A DNA stretch of 64,000 bases from Amoeboaphelidium protococcarum. Its lineage: Eukaryota; Aphelidiomycota; Aphelidea. Location: positions 498,687-562,686 of the forward strand of contig JALECJ010000257.1 of assembly GCA_023515745.1 (NCBI GenBank), in the 5' to 3' direction. Below the pieces are notes generated by a model that searched no databases, was not told the origin of the DNA, and was given only the letters and a program-made list of their open reading frames with translations. The translations under genes and the position numbers were made by a program. Shown here piece after piece: positions 38,986-52,131 of the stretch (position 1 is its first letter; every line of letters starts with the position of its first letter).

Positions 38986-39155
38986 ATTGATTGTGAGTAA
39001 GTCTTGTTTCGTCGCTATATAGTGGAAAGAAGACGAAGAAGAGATTGTAATGGCTTTGTTTGTTGCGCCGCCTCCTTGTTGCGACGGTTGTTTGTTTCGT
39101 TTGTACAGTCCGCTCATCATTCCTTTCGGTGTTACTGCGCGTCAGGGAAGTGATC

Positions 39156-39186
39156 TCACTCACTCACTCACTCACACACTCACTCA
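39156..39186 (+). repeat. (CTCA)n microsatellite
   Basis: About seven near-perfect CTCA/CACT units with one interruption (CACA). No coding frame is associated. Confidence 0.9.
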
Positions 39187-39698
39187 GGGCAATGTTTCTC
39201 AAACGACATGAATGTTTCTTTCTCGTTTGTAAATCCCACTCATTCTTTCGACGCTCATGGTTCACCTCGGGTCTTTATCGTGAGCGACCGCAAGTGGTTG
39301 ATCTTTCGCCTATCAACCAACCCCTTGACAGAAGATTGATACTGTCAACTGACTATGCCCAGGCGCGCGCGTTTTAGAGCCTAAAATATTAGCACTGATT
39401 ATGAGCTATGTTGATGTTAATCATATCAGTTACTGTATGCTTTTCGATTTGTTCTCTCAAGATACAGCACTATCTTGTTACTCTTTCTATCCGTTTGTCT
39501 ATCAATTTTATAAGTCGTTTTCCATTAATAAACACTTATTGTTCTCGTCTGAATCATTTTTACTCGACGCTGCATCATTTAATTCCCTTCCCCACGAATA
39601 AACTTTGAGTCACAGTTTCATTGTTTGTACAGTATACTTTGATAGAACGCGATTGTTGTTAAAGTATATATTCAATTTCAAAGTTTTCATCCAGTAGA

Positions 39699-40151
39699 AT
39701 GGTGACTGATAATTATGAGACTCAAGTGGTGGTTATCGAGAATCCAAGGAAACGTACGCGACAGTAAACTATCTACTGCGCTATAGTGTCCGTTCTACTC
39801 TTTCTATCTGTCACGGTGGTTCTTATAGTGCTGAATGTGACGCTATTTGCGTGGTTTTGGTGGTGGCTTATCTTTCTACCGCTGGTTCTGTTACTCTTAA
39901 CTCCAGTGGCGTATTATACGGTGAGTAACAGGGATTAAATACAAGCTTAGTAAGTCGCGTTATAATAGCAGTAGAATATGAGGAATTTGGAAGCTGCGGA
40001 GATTGAAATGGAACACAGACAGTGCTCAGAATATCTTCCACGTTCAAATGCCTCTCCTCCTCCACCTGCTGTTCACAACAACAGACGTTAATCATTCTTT
40101 GAGTCTACCGCAGTTCTTGAGCCTGAAGATTTAGTTTACACCACAAAATGA
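39699..40151 (+). CDS. Small membrane protein with basic N-tail and Q-rich C-tail
   Basis: ATG 39699 to TGA 40149-40151, 150 residues, hidden under the standard code. A short polar tail with PRKRTRQ precedes about 45 hydrophobic residues (two close membrane segments, roughly 25-47 and 50-73, joined through FAWFWWW). A Gln-rich stretch encoded largely by TAA/TAG follows, then a charged tail with PPPP. The positive charges before the first segment would keep the N-terminus cytosolic. The family is not recognised. The size and two-span shape resemble the protein at 3240, without clear sequence identity. Confidence 0.6.
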
Positions 40152-40314
40152 TTTTAAGTTAATGTATTGTTTGATTTTAATCTATTTGCGAGCTATATTT
40201 AAAGTATTTTGAAATCAACTTTAATCTTTTTTGTGATCGCCGTACACTCGCGCCTTATTCTTCATAATCAGTAAACGTCACTTATCACCACCATCCGTTT
40301 AGAGAACAATCAGA

Positions 40315-41454
40315 ATGGCATTGAGATTAGTATTATTATCTCAGAGAAGGCTGATGACTAGTGTTGGGTACACGGCTGCTAGACCAAGAGCGTCTGGCGA
40401 TGGTATCAGCAAGCGAAATCTACCGGTGAATACTATACTGAAGTTTGTACCTTAGTAAGAGGCATGGATAGTGGAGCGAATGGGTCGCTTTAACCGTATC
40501 TTATCTCCTGGTCCACAGCTGCTCATTCCTATCCTGGATCAAGTAAAGTATGTGGCCAGCTTGAAAGAAATCGCAATATCTATTCCGTCATAGTCCGCCA
40601 TCACTTAGGATAACGTATCGCTGGATATTGATGGCGTTCTGTATGTGAAAGTTGATGATCCCTTCAAAGTTGCTTATGGAGTCCAGGACGCGGAATTTGC
40701 GGTCACTGCCCTGGCACAGACCACAATGAGAGCAGAGATTGGTAAAATGTCTTTGGATAAAACGTTGTCGGAGCGATAGGCTTTGAACACTTCTATAGTT
40801 GATGCTATTAGTCAGGCCGCCGCTTCTTGGGGCATCCAGTGTCTGAGATATGAGATTAGAGATATTCACCCACCAGATAATATTGTGCGCGCCATGCACT
40901 CTCAAGTGGAAGCGGACAGGGAACGTCGTGCACAGGTTCTCGCCAGTGAAGGTGAGCGACAGGCTGCCATTAATAAAGCTGAGGGATATAAAAAATCGCT
41001 GATTCTGGAGGCTGAGGCCAGAAAGGAGAAGACTGTGCGCGAGGCTGAAGGTTTGGCACAGAGCGTACTAATCCAAGCCTAAGCTAAGGCACGTGCTATT
41101 GAGGAAATTGCGGGCTCTATCGCCAAGTCTGGATCGGGTGATGAAGGCGATAATAAAGCCGTATCATATATTGTGGCAGAGAAGTATATTGAAGCCTTCG
41201 GCCAGCTGGCCAAAAAAGGCACTACTGTGCTCATGGGTGCTGGAAAAGGTTCTACCGATCAAACTAGCATCAGCGGTGGTTTGAATGGAATTGGAAATAT
41301 TCCAGAGATGACTGCTAGTGCACTGAGCATATACAATGCTATAAACACCAAGAAGTTGACTCATGGTGATCATGCCAAGAGTGGCGCATCTGACGCGGCT
41401 GCTCATAGTCAACAGCAAAAGACCAAAGGTGGCTATGAATTTCCTCTCAACTGA
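40315..41454 (+). CDS. STOML2: Stomatin-like protein 2, mitochondrial (SPFH family)
   Basis: ATG 40315 to TGA 41452-41454, 379 residues (human 356). An Arg/Ser-rich N-terminal ~30 residues resembles a mitochondrial presequence. The SPFH core starts near FVPQQEAWIVERMGRF (two Gln from TAG-TAA), continues with LSPGPQLLIPILDQ, then SLDIDGVLYVKVDDPFKVAYGVQD, the hallmark of the SLP-2 branch, and IRDIHPPDNI followed by a long Ala/Glu/Arg coiled coil. In other eukaryotes the protein sits on the inner membrane, binds cardiolipin and organises respiratory complexes and proteases. It supports the presence of a conventional mitochondrion. Confidence 0.94.
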
Positions 41455-41943
41455 TCACGAATTTTTGCAAATTTAATAGTAAAATCAAAAGTAGTACCGT
41501 ATTATGCTCTATAAAAGCGTCCATTTCATTTTTAACGATGTTCTTCTATTACCAACTTTGTACTTTTGACATACTAGGTGAAGATACCAACCTGTTTAGT
41601 TATGTAACAAACGCGATATAAACAAGTTTCCAGCAACTTTAAGCTTTAAAGGCCAAAAAGTTCTGAACGGATCTCTCTGCAGACGATGCGAGAAACATTT
41701 ATTCTTTGACATGAGGTGAGTGAGAATCCTCATCAAGAAGAAGAAGAAGAATTCGTCATTGCAAATCTCAAAAGTGAAACGTTCTTCCTTTCCCACGCCT
41801 CCATCAAATCAGCTGATTTCATTAACTGTCTTCCATTGTTCCTCTTCTGTGTTTTTTATTAACCTTGGTACAGTTTTGAGATATATCTACAGCGAAACAT
41901 AATCTCTATTATTTTTGAAAGAATTTAAGGTAATTGTCTGGAT
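41455..41943. other. Intergenic region, nothing recognised
   Basis: 489 bases between two plus-strand genes. Contains an A/G-rich run (AAGAAGAAGAAGAA) near 41728-41750 and an A/T-rich leader. No gene or RNA supported. Confidence 0.4.
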
Positions 41944-43441
41944 ATGGCTAGTTCTTCGTAATAGAAACAAGTTGATCTCTTTATTGATTGTGATCCTGGT
42001 ATCGATGATACGCTGGCTTTATTGTTGGCTCTGCATACTCCCCACTGTAACGTTGTCGGTATTTCCACCACTCATGGCAATGCTCCGCTAAAGGTATGAT
42101 TTATCAGAGTTGAATTTCTTAGACTAGAGTTATAACAATTGATGTATATGTGTGTAGGCTGTGACTCAGAATCTAGAGGTTATATTTGACATTTTGGAGA
42201 TTCATTAGGCACATTTAAAGAATCGGAATGTTGATGGGAAACGTTCCAATAATAAAGATAATGATGATGATGATGTAGACGTTAGAATACCTTATGAAAT
42301 GTATTCAAAGCAAAAGATTGTGGTGGCTGTTGGAGCTGATAAACCTTTGAAAGGATTAAATTAGTTTGCTCTTGATGTTCACGGATCCAATGGATTGGGT
42401 AAATTGACCCAGGAAGGTATTGATGCGATTAAGCGCAAGTTTAGTTTACAGATGGCAGCAAGTACAGGCTCAAGTGTTAATCCACTGTATGTAAAGTCGG
42501 AGAGGGATGCTGCAGATGAACTTATTCACCAACTGGAAGTACGTCCAGCCAAGTCCATGTCGCTGGTCTGTCTAGGTCCGCTGACTAATTTGGCTATTGC
42601 TTTGCAGAGGAAGCCAGATGTGATAAAGTCTCGCCTGAAAGGTGTCTATATCATGGGTGGCTGTGTGCAATAGCCTTATCCCGGTGGAAATATCACGCCA
42701 TGTGCAGAATTCAATTTTTACTGTGACGCCTATGCCGCCGATTTGGTGATGAGTGAAGCCACCAGTGCAAAGCCTTTTGAGTGTCCAGTTGTGGTAGTAC
42801 CGCTTGATGCCACAGAGTATTGCAGACTGACTTACACCGTATTCTAGAATCATATTGTTCCGTTGGCTGAACACGCTGCATTACCGTCATTTTGCGCCGG
42901 GTTTATGGAGTACATTTTTGGAATAGTGTACGATAAGCATTCAATCGTGGAAGACTCTACTTCGGATGAGCTGAGTTAGAGTGCTCTTGCTATGCATGAT
43001 CCTATGGCTGTGGCTATTGCATTAGATTCTATTTTCAATGCGGAGTTGATCATGACTGATGGACATGGTGTTGGTGATACCATTGTCAAGAAGATGAAAT
43101 CAGTCGACTGGGCCAGAGTGGAATGCAGTGAATTGTCGCAGAAAGAGGGGGATGGTGATGCCAAGTCTCTGACCAAAGGCATGTTCTTGACTGATGGTCG
43201 GCGTTGGAGAAGACGGACTTCTAATGGTAAAGATAAGAAGTAGCTGGCGTAGAAAGTACTGAATGCTCATAAGGCGAAATAAGATTATCCATAGAAGAGC
43301 GGAATCCAGCCTGAGCCAGGTAAAGTATCTATCATCATGGAAGTGGACTCTTCCAAGTTTTTCAATTCTTTCCTATGGAATGTTTTTGGTATTGTATGGG
43401 ATGAACAGAAACATGCGTGGGTGAACTAACCAGAGAGCTGA
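41944..43441 (+). CDS. Inosine/uridine-preferring nucleoside hydrolase
   Basis: Exons 41944-42093 and 42158-43441 (64-nt intron, GTATGA to TGTGTAG) join in phase to 477 residues. Nucleoside hydrolases cut the N-glycosidic bond of ribonucleosides to release base and ribose. The Ca-binding, substrate-binding motif DCDPGIDDTLAL lies at residues 15-26, right where the family has it. Further family blocks are HGNAP, LGPLTNLAIAL, YIMGG and EFNFYCDAYAADLV, with VVPLDATEY near 300 and HDPMAVAIAL. The protein is much longer than the usual 310-340 residues because of an Asp/Lys/Asn-rich insert after residue 60 and a basic extension from about residue 390 on. Probably cytosolic. Confidence 0.92.
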
Positions 43442-43532
43442 TATATAGAGACATGATGATGAAAGAAAACTCTGATGGGCAGAGGAGAGTATATCATGAT
43501 AAAGAACATTTTTGAATGAAGTGCTATTCAGC

Positions 43533-45866
43533 TCATTACTCTATTCCATTTTCCACTTCTGTAAGTTCGGCACTTTCCGCTATAATCTATTTGCTAATCT
43601 ACTCTATTACAGAGTCTATTTCTTTAATTTGATTCTTCAGTTCTTCAATTTCCTCATCTGTGACGGTGGCAACCTCAAACCCGTCATTCGTGGCAGAATT
43701 GTCGTTATCAGATCCATCGGCATAATCCTGCAAGACTTTTAAATCATACGCAAACCAGAATTTGGGCAGTGAAGATAATGGTACATAATCATTAGGCAAT
43801 TCTGAAGTCCGAGGCATATTGGACGGCATGACATCAGGATCCAATGAAGCGAATTAACTCAGTTACTCTTTCGTAAACTGCAATTGTCGCATCATATACA
43901 AATTGATTAGCAGAGCCAATAGAAGTACCGCCATAAGCACTATAGTCTTCAAGCTTACTATTTCATCCGTAAATAACTACTAAGGCAGGCTCACAATAAA
44001 GTCAACTACACTAGAGACAATGCTCTAAGATTAAAGAGGAATCACTTTTGTTTCCACTTAATCCAAGCTCTACTAAGCATTCGACGATGTAGGCGATTTA
44101 ACATCTATCCCACTAAGCTTTTAGAATAATCGCGATTCAAATTCTCGCCAGAAGGCTATATTTCCTTCATGAGCATTCTTCTCAATGAAGGATTTTAACA
44201 AGTTTGGCTTCAACCATTCCACCTGATACGCGACCAATATTCTGGTCTCATTACTGGACACGGCCATAAGACATTAAGAAGACTTGACAATAAATGCAGA
44301 TCCACTAGAGAACGGAATATCCGGCGACTTGATAGACTCTCTGATGCAAATGTATTTGTCTTTCAACACTTTAACCACTTACTATGTGGCAATACATCGA
44401 TTATTCCTGGTCATAACTGCATAATTAACAGGTACGTGATAAGTAATCGTCCGCTCCTAACTTGACCAATCTGCAATTTAAACATCTTAAAACTAACGCG
44501 CATTCATAACTTATTTATAGAATTCCTTTGACTCATACGCAGCTTAGTAGGTCTAGTCCAGTGACGCTGGGAATATTCTGTCCATAATGATAATTCTACA
44601 ATGGTCAGTGCAGTTACAAAACACAGCGGGCTGAGACTTCTTTTCATTAGCACTGATAGCACCTCCAGACTCTTCCAATATTTAAGCAGAACTTCCTGAA
44701 GATGTTGACAATTTTCTATCCGCGGGCTTTAAAAATTTGACATCATCTTTACGCCGCCTCAGACTGAGTGGCTGACTTATTATCTCTGGTGATGTTATAC
44801 CGCGAACAATGTTCTTCAGAGGAAGAGTAAGGTTTCTCTTGGGCGGGGACTTTGAAGGCGATGATGTTCCACTCTCATATCCATCTCGGTCATAACCATC
44901 CGACACAAATCCTCCGCCAGATGGTTTCCTAGCAGTCGGAATGGCAATACTTTCAGATTGAAGTGGCTAACTTTACTCCGTCATTGATTATGACATCTCC
45001 TACTTGACAATTACCACATCATCAGAAAACAAGTCCTCAACTCCTTATTACTTCTACTGCTTATCTTCAGGCGACAGTTGCGAGACAGCATTAGTGGAAG
45101 CATTAGAAAGTTTGCGCCCACTAGCAGCCGCGGAGAGGGAATCATCAAAAGAGAATGAAGACCACGGCAAACCTTCGACATCATCTCCCAAAGCACTTCG
45201 CCACAATTTCATAATTAGTTGGAATACATGCTCTCTATACAGAAATGAGGCAAACGCAAATCGACTATGCAATGTGGTAATTCCGATAGCATTAGGAATG
45301 ACCAATGCAGTCACCTTCCTCTCCACCGTAAGTATATCAGCGTATGAAATAACCAGATTAGTGACAAAACCGAATATGTTGGAGTTGAATGCCAGATGAT
45401 TCTTGGTTAGATACAAGCGGCCATGAATAAGAATTTCACGCTGAAGAGCACAAGAGTAATCTTCAATTAGAGGATCCTCCGCCGGTATGGATCGGAATAG
45501 GGCATGCAGCTCAGCATTTCTCTTCTCACTAGCATATTCTACTCTCTGCTAACCAAGATGAGGCATAGATTGTCCCTGCGAGAGACCATTGTACATGCTA
45601 GAAGTGTCAGATAAAGCAGATGACTACTTTTAAAACTATGGTACAAGGTCACCGCTCACAGCAAGCTACCGACTCTGAGAAGTCATATTTCTTAATTCAG
45701 CTCTACTTCCACCAGCAAATGTATTTCTAGTGGCAGAATTCCTTACAAATTCATGATTACTATTGTCATTGTCATCTCCAGCCAGTGCTTAATCAGCGTT
45801 TAAACCATATACGGACGTGGACAATCCTTCAAATGACGCAGCTCTTGGTCTAGTAAGCTAAGACAT
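43533..45866 (-). CDS. GRAM-VASt membrane protein, Lam/GRAMD1-type sterol transfer
   Basis: Minus strand, ATG 45864-45866 to TGA 43533-43535, 777 residues. Order: Ser/Asn-rich N-terminus; GRAM domain at about 132-224 (EDYSCALQREILIHGRLYLTKNHLAF, then NIFGFVTN); Ser-rich linker with SPSKSPPKR; VASt (StART-like) domain from about 424 (RIFPASLDQTY) to 590, including FIVKSS and EWLKPNLLKSFIE; one membrane segment near 635-655 (LMAVLLLALLINLYMM); short coiled-coil tail. This is the layout of the ER-plasma-membrane sterol transporters Lam/Ltc in fungi and GRAMD1/Aster in animals. The single C-terminal anchor places the domains in the cytosol. Confidence 0.85.
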
Positions 45867-46604
45867 TGTAAATCAGCAATATGGATGTTATATATATACA
45901 ACTGTCTATTAAATCTATTTAATTCTGGAAATTAACACCAAGTTTTGAGATAACACTGAGAAATGCAGTGTGAAGTGAACACAATTGACGGAACGGAAAC
46001 GAGAGACAAACGATCGCCCAAGAAGATTTTCGAGAAACCATGTGCTCTTGGCTGATTACTACTGTTAAGGAATTTGGCATATATGATATGAAAATTTCAC
46101 TCAGTATTGCACCTCAATCTGTCAGCCTCAGTAAATTCAATGTAGATTCTTTCTCGAAATTTTCAAATGAAAGTCTTAATATTCTTAATGAGGTACTCTG
46201 GGCTCAAAGTGCATAATTACGTGCAAGCAACCAGTGACAGATTTAATATCAAAGTTTATCGCAATTTCTCATCTAATTAAGAAATGGAGAGCTTTCCCAC
46301 CTCTTGATAATTTTTGAAAAGGTAATACGCACATATTTCAAGACTGAAGTCTATTGATCGAAATTCCTCAAACTATCGTGTAAGACAGTAAAGAGGAAGC
46401 AGATTGACAGTTAACAGTATGAATGAACGGACGTCTCAGATGTTGTTTCAGCTTTTCAGACGACGCGTCAACATTTTTGTTTCAGTTCATTGTTAATATC
46501 AACGCCCTTCAATTGTCTTTAGTGAAACGGTGACAGTATAATTAATTCCACCTGACCATTTATATCATCATCGTCATCATCGCATTGTTAATATCTTGCA
46601 CCGT
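45867..46604. other. Intergenic region between divergent genes
   Basis: 738 bases separating the GRAM-VASt gene (minus) and the WD40 gene (plus). Mostly A/T-rich; a short ATCATCATCGTCATC run lies at 46564-46582 just before the plus-strand ATG. No gene or structural RNA was recognised. Confidence 0.4.
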
Positions 46605-48329
46605 ATGACTGCGTTAACGGCTCAGAATAATCTACCTAAACTTCCGCTGAGACAATCTGATAAGGCTTCTGATGTCGAGGTTCTTTACCAGAAGTTAAAG
46701 AGTCATGGCTCAAAAATACCGTCTAGTGTTACGAATTGGAAAATGAGCTACTGGCGTGATGGATTGCCCACTGTTAATTCTCAAGCTAATAACAGTGATT
46801 TGGTACATGTATCAAGTGCAGTTATTCCGGATAGTTCCAAGGCCACCACTTGTATGGCTGCATGCTCAGAAACTAATAAATTGGTCGTTGGATCTCTCGC
46901 TTCATTGGCGGGAAAGAATTTGTACGTGCTAGAATATGAAGATGGTGGTGATAACGTGAATACATCGTCTAATAGTGGGCCTTTTAAGATTGTGGGCGCA
47001 TATCAGAATGGTGCATCCGTTCGCTCCGTTGATCTGAACAAGAACATGATACTTTCAGGCTGTTAGAAGAACTATGTGCAGTTGTGTCGATACGGTGAAG
47101 GCGCTGCAGTTTCTGCAGTGTAAAAGTACGTCCATCCTCAGGAGAAGTTTTAATCATCCAGTGAAGAAGTTGACAGTCTTTACTCGAATTCCGTATAAGC
47201 TGTCAAATGGTATCCTGGTAGTTAGGAATGCTTTTCAGCCTGTGAAAATAATAATATCAGAATTTGGGATGTCAGTAGAGACTCTGCACCTGTATACAGC
47301 GTCAAGACATCTGAGGGTACCATACTCTGTTCTAGTTGGGACACTGCTGGGAATGGTGTTCTTGCAGTTGGATCTTCTTGCGGTAGTGTTAATGTTGTTG
47401 ATACACGTTGTTTTGGGTTTAAAGCTGTGTCCTAGTTGATTGCTCCCTCGTATACTCCGACTCCGTGGTTTAATTATAGAGCTCATTAGAAAGGTAAAGT
47501 TTTATCTGTGGATTGGAATCCGCATGTATCTTTTTGGATTGCATCGGCTGATAGCTCTGGTACAACTAAACTGTGGGATCTTCGTTATGTGCCCAGTTAT
47601 GGTCCTTATTCCGTGACATGTTCAGAGAGTGCTGTTAATAGCGTCTCTTGGAGTAAGTAGCATAGTGAAATTGTAAGTACTGCAGACTCTGATGGAAATT
47701 GGACTTTGATGAATGTCAAATCGAATTTGATATAATAAGTGATTACAGGTTCTACCGAAGTTGACTATGTGCTTGGTGCACAGGTGATCTGTTAGAAATA
47801 AGATGAATCCCATGAAATACGCTGGCCCCTCAAGTAAGTGGTGCAGTTGAACACCAGTAAAGGACATGGTTAGAGCTGGGCCACATTATCTAGTGTTGGG
47901 GACGTAAATCGTTACCATGTAGACGCTAAGCTTATCAACGGTCTAGCTTTGTCCAAGTATGCGATGTTGGATGATGATAACTAAAGTATGAGTGGCGCCA
48001 GTAGAAAAACTGATGCATTAGAGCCCTTAAATCATACTACGAATGCCAAGTCCAAAGATAAATCTTAATAATTCATCGACGTGCTCGAGAATGGACTTGG
48101 CAAGAGACCGTGGAAGTTTGAGACGGATTAATTATACTCGAGCTTATAACGCAAGGAAGACACTTTGAGAGCAGTGTAGACTGAAGTTAATCTCTTCTCC
48201 TCAACTGTGGATCCGTTCGATATAGCTGAAGGGAAGCTGTTCATTGCCAAGAATCTGACTCAGGAAAGTATCAAGTCTTACGAAGACGTCGACTTTTTTT
48301 ACGATGTAGATCGATCGCTTATTATGTGA
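46605..48329 (+). CDS. WD40-repeat protein
   Basis: ATG 46605 to TGA 48327-48329, 574 residues, one exon. The first ~70 residues are polar. Beta-propeller repeats with terminal WD-type dipeptides follow: NNIRIWDVSRD, then GVLAVGSSCGSVNVVDTR, then SADSSGTTKLWDLRYV, then STADSDGNWTLMNVKS. At least four to five blades are apparent between about residues 80 and 400. The C-terminal 170 residues are charged and helical with no second domain. WD40 propellers are interaction platforms; the specific complex cannot be assigned. Some EARP/GARP-type or Peroxin-7-type proteins look similar at this level. Confidence 0.8.
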
Positions 48330-48455
48330 GACATTATGGATGGCTAACTGTGAAGATATGCATTAATGATAGCTGAATGAATTTTGATGTATTTCAGTAA
48401 AGGCAAATTTTATTTATCATCATAAACATCATTGTATCAGCGATACTCTTGTTCA

Positions 48456-51308
48456 TCATTATTACACCGTCTTTAAAAATACATCCTCCAGAGAAGTCTA
48501 CTGCAGACCAAACGAAACTATTTGTCTATTTTCAGAATTGACTTGGCTCTCCAGTGCTTGAATGAGCGGCTTAGCCTCAGCGACAGAACTAACTTCATAA
48601 ACAAGTCTTGCAGTGGAAGACTGTGCGTTCTACTTATCGCCGCCAATGTACTCCTCTTCAATCAACTTGGCAACAGCGGATATGTCCGTGATCATTTTCT
48701 TCACTGAATCCACATCTGCGCCTTTACCAACAATCATTGACACGCGATAACCATTACCATACTTATTCTTCAGACGGATAGACTTACCGATGGCCTTCAG
48801 ACGACCTCTGGTCATAATAGCGATTTTATCACAAAGCGTATCGGCTTCTTCCATGGAGTGAGTAGTCAGCACAACAACACGATCCTTCTTGAACTCCTCA
48901 AGAAAAGTCCAAACGTATCTCTTATTCTAAGGATCCATACCAGTTGTAGGTTCGTCCAAGAACACACATTTAGGATCACCAAGAGTGGCCAAAATCACAG
49001 ACAAACGACGTTTCTAACCACCTGAATACGTCCCTGCACGTTACTGCTTCATCGTCCATAATCTCACCTGCTTCAAGCGAGACTCTAACACCTTGTCAAT
49101 CTCACCCTTCTCCAATCCCTTGATACCAGCGAATAGCTCCACGTGCTCCAATGCGGTCAGATCAGGGAATAGCAAGTCAAACTGAGGACAAACGCCAAGA
49201 TTACGCTTAATCTAGTTCATCTCAGTCTGAGTATTCATTCCAAAAATATTCGCAAAACCACAGGTGGCAGGCGATACACCGTACAGAATCTTCATTGTAG
49301 AAGTCTTACCACTACCGTTACTGCCAAGCAATCCCAACATTTGACCCTTCTCCACAACAAGACTAAGTTCATGCAAAGCAGTCTTGTCATTAGCATTTCC
49401 TTCAGCAGACCGGCTAACCAGCTAAGACTCTGGCTTTCCGGCAACGCGGTAAAACCAGGCTTTCATTGACTTGATGCCACTGAAATAAGTCTTATTCAGA
49501 CCAACCATTCTTAGACCAGCTTGATCAGGAACTTGAGGATTATAATTAAATGCATCCTTTCTCTCGTTAGTCACATCAGGATCTTCATCTGATAGAGGAC
49601 GGCTAAGAATAGGGAGATCATCTTTCTGTGGCATAATAAATGGCCTAATAGTCTTGAACCCATAGTAGGAAGGAAACAAGAAGAACAACGGATGCTCAGC
49701 GTAACCATTCTCATTCGGCACCACCTTGTCAAAGTACATTGCCAACAACATCCAAAGCACAGTGTTCATAATCAACAAGCCCAGACTTTGATTCGGCACT
49801 GGTACCAATGGATTCTAAGAAGGTGCACTGAATGGATCAGATGCAACAAACGGGATCTGATATAGATCATTCCACTTGAACCCGGGACCAGCAACAAAAT
49901 TACACGAGGATGCAGTAGAATTCTAAACAAACTTTGTTCTAGCCAGAATGTCCTGGCACATTTTACCAAAGTTAAAGAACGGGAACCACATGAAAACCTT
50001 CCATCCGATAGCCAACTGGGAAGGATCGTCTTCAGCTACGTACCAGACATACGTACTCAGAGTTCCGGTGGCAATGAACATCAGGCCAATGATGATGAAG
50101 AAGAAACCAAAGCCAATGCCCAACTTCACAGAAGGACAAACACTTGAAATGAACAGAGCAAACGCGACAGAAGCAGTGCCAAATAAAAGGAACAACAGCA
50201 ACAATACTCCGAAATCGGTATTGGCAAAAAATGTGAACTAGAAAGCATACCCAAATATCAGCATGAAAAAGGTGTTCAAAACGACAATGGGCATCATGGC
50301 AAGAAATTGAGCAATCCAATACCCATAACTGGACAGACCAACCACTTACATCGCCGATTTCAAATTATTCTCCTTTTCACCGACAGCCGTACTGATGATT
50401 AGAAATGTGATAACGGCTATAGGAAGGAAAAACAATACCGGACCTAGTTAAGTAACAGCAGCATCAGGTGCAGGAGGACAATTTTGACTAGCAGAACGGC
50501 CAATGTCAGGATAGCCTTATAAGCTATAGTCCAAATGCTTCTCAGTGTCACCATTCAACTGGGCAATGATAGCTTCATCCACAGCTCTAACCATGGACAC
50601 AATTTTCTCATTAAGGGGCTCAGTGGCACTGACAATCTCAGGAGGTGCATTAGGAACACGATACTTGGTAGCGGTATCGGTAAAGTTATACCAAAGTTGA
50701 TACTAAATGACATTCTTCCCCTGTGCATTGACAGTTCTACCAAAGTTGATTCCAAAAGAGGTGGAATTAGGAAACTTTTCCACAAAACTGTAGATAAACT
50801 GCTCATTCGGCACTGCAACAACACCCAAACGGCCTGTAGGCTAACTATCCAAAGTGGGAGTCCACGACGAGTCAACACCAAACTTCAATCTACCACTCGA
50901 GCCATGGCGGATATCATTGAGTTGAACAAATTTCTGCATAATTTCATCAAACTGCGCATCACCAGATGGAGCATACATGACAGTGATACAGGGATTGCTG
51001 GTTTTAAACGCAGGCTGGCATACGGGCACTGGCTCCAGAACTTGAGCAGCAGGAGTTTAAAACAGATTAGCAGAGGAATTACCAAGTGCCACCTGTAGAA
51101 AGTACAGCAAGAGCATCACAATAAAGGGAGCCAGGAAGATTTAAATAAATGTTGTTATGCGATATCTAGTCTGTAAGATGAACGACTTCTTACACAGGTA
51201 GAATATCTATCTGAAAAATAACGGCAGACCAGATATTTGTTACTGCTACGAGGCAGCTACAGCTTTGTTAGCACCTTCACTACTACTATCACCAGTAACT
51301 GTGTTCAT
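48456..51308 (-). CDS. ABC transporter, A subfamily, half-size
   Basis: Minus strand, ATG 51306-51308 to TGA 48456-48458, 950 residues. One transmembrane domain is followed by one nucleotide-binding domain. A first membrane segment lies near residues 50-70 (FLAPFIVMLLLYFL), then a large loop, then a cluster of five or so segments at about 300-520. The NBD has Walker A GLLGSNGSGKT near 660, Q-loop CPQFDLLFPDLT, signature YSGGQKRR near 762 (Q is TAG, complement of 49014-49016), Walker [12 protein letters not shown], and H-loop TTHSMEEADTLCD. The end [11 protein letters not shown] is typical of ABCA proteins, which move lipids across membranes. It is head-to-head with a second ABCA gene. Confidence 0.93.
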
Positions 51309-52131
51309 TGGATGTACTTTCATTCACCAATTTGTCGGTGTATTATAGTTGATAATAATAATAATAATGTCAGGAAGTAAAGAAGGAGAGACAAAGAGAG
51401 ATAGAGAGGGAACATGAGAAATCTGAAACAAACAAAGGCCGATTTCCATTCCACCAATAAAGGCGAGACTGAAATGCGGATGATTTGTCATACACGCGGT
51501 TAAATAAGATGTATGCTCACTCCATAAGCCATAGATGGATGGCTTATATGATATTAATTTGCACACGTAGATTTATGGTCAAATCTTTTGTGTCAGGGAA
51601 GTTAACGAAGGAACTCTATTTGATATACGCAATCATAGATTGTTCTTAAAACGATGCATAATGCTCATGTAGTATGATGATTTGTGAGTAAAAACTCTTT
51701 CTCTCATAGCTCATTATATATACATTTCATTTATGAGAGATTCTTTTCAGTATATGTGCGTCTTTATATTCTACAGTCTATCTATTGTTTGTGATGGCAT
51801 TCGGATCGATCTGGATTTCCACTTGGCCGGCTAGCGAGCGAGCTAAGCGTTACCAACCTCTTACATCATCATCATCACTGTTGAAATTCGCCATCTCGCC
51901 CACACACGTTTCACAGATTCAAACAACCGAAGTACTGACGGAATCAAACAAACCGCATGAAAGTCCAGACTTCGCCCCTTCCCTTCATCAGTATATATAT
52001 ATATTCCTCTCCTTGTCTCTTCTGTTCTCTTACACCTCTCGCGGTAACTTGAAACAAACACACTGGCATTTCATCATTCTTGTCTTGAAACAAATTCCTT
52101 TTAATTGACAAAGCTCAGTGTCATACGAATA
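51309..52131. other. Shared upstream region of the two ABCA genes
   Basis: 823 bases between divergent ABC transporter genes. Contains an (ATA)n run at 51348-51367 and a TATATATATATA stretch near 51990-52002. An open frame of about 107 codons (from 51785) has no ATG-supported features or domain and is likely chance. Presumably a bidirectional promoter region. Confidence 0.45.
51348..51367 (+). repeat. (ATA)n microsatellite
   Basis: Six ATA/AAT trinucleotide units shortly upstream of the minus-strand ABCA gene. Confidence 0.85.

Larger units (their letters stand above)
38842..39698. other. Intergenic region with simple repeats
   Basis: The 857-base gap between IQGAP and a small plus-strand gene holds two tetranucleotide tracts (38961-38985 and 39156-39186). 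Around 39200-39360 it is moderately GC-rich, then A/T-rich. Several open frames exist by chance but none has support. Promoters for both genes must lie here. Confidence 0.45.

Noticed and set aside
51785-52108. 107-codon frame upstream of the plus-strand ABCA gene
   Set aside because: Low-complexity TATA repeats lie inside it and no domain is seen; it ends just before the real ATG.
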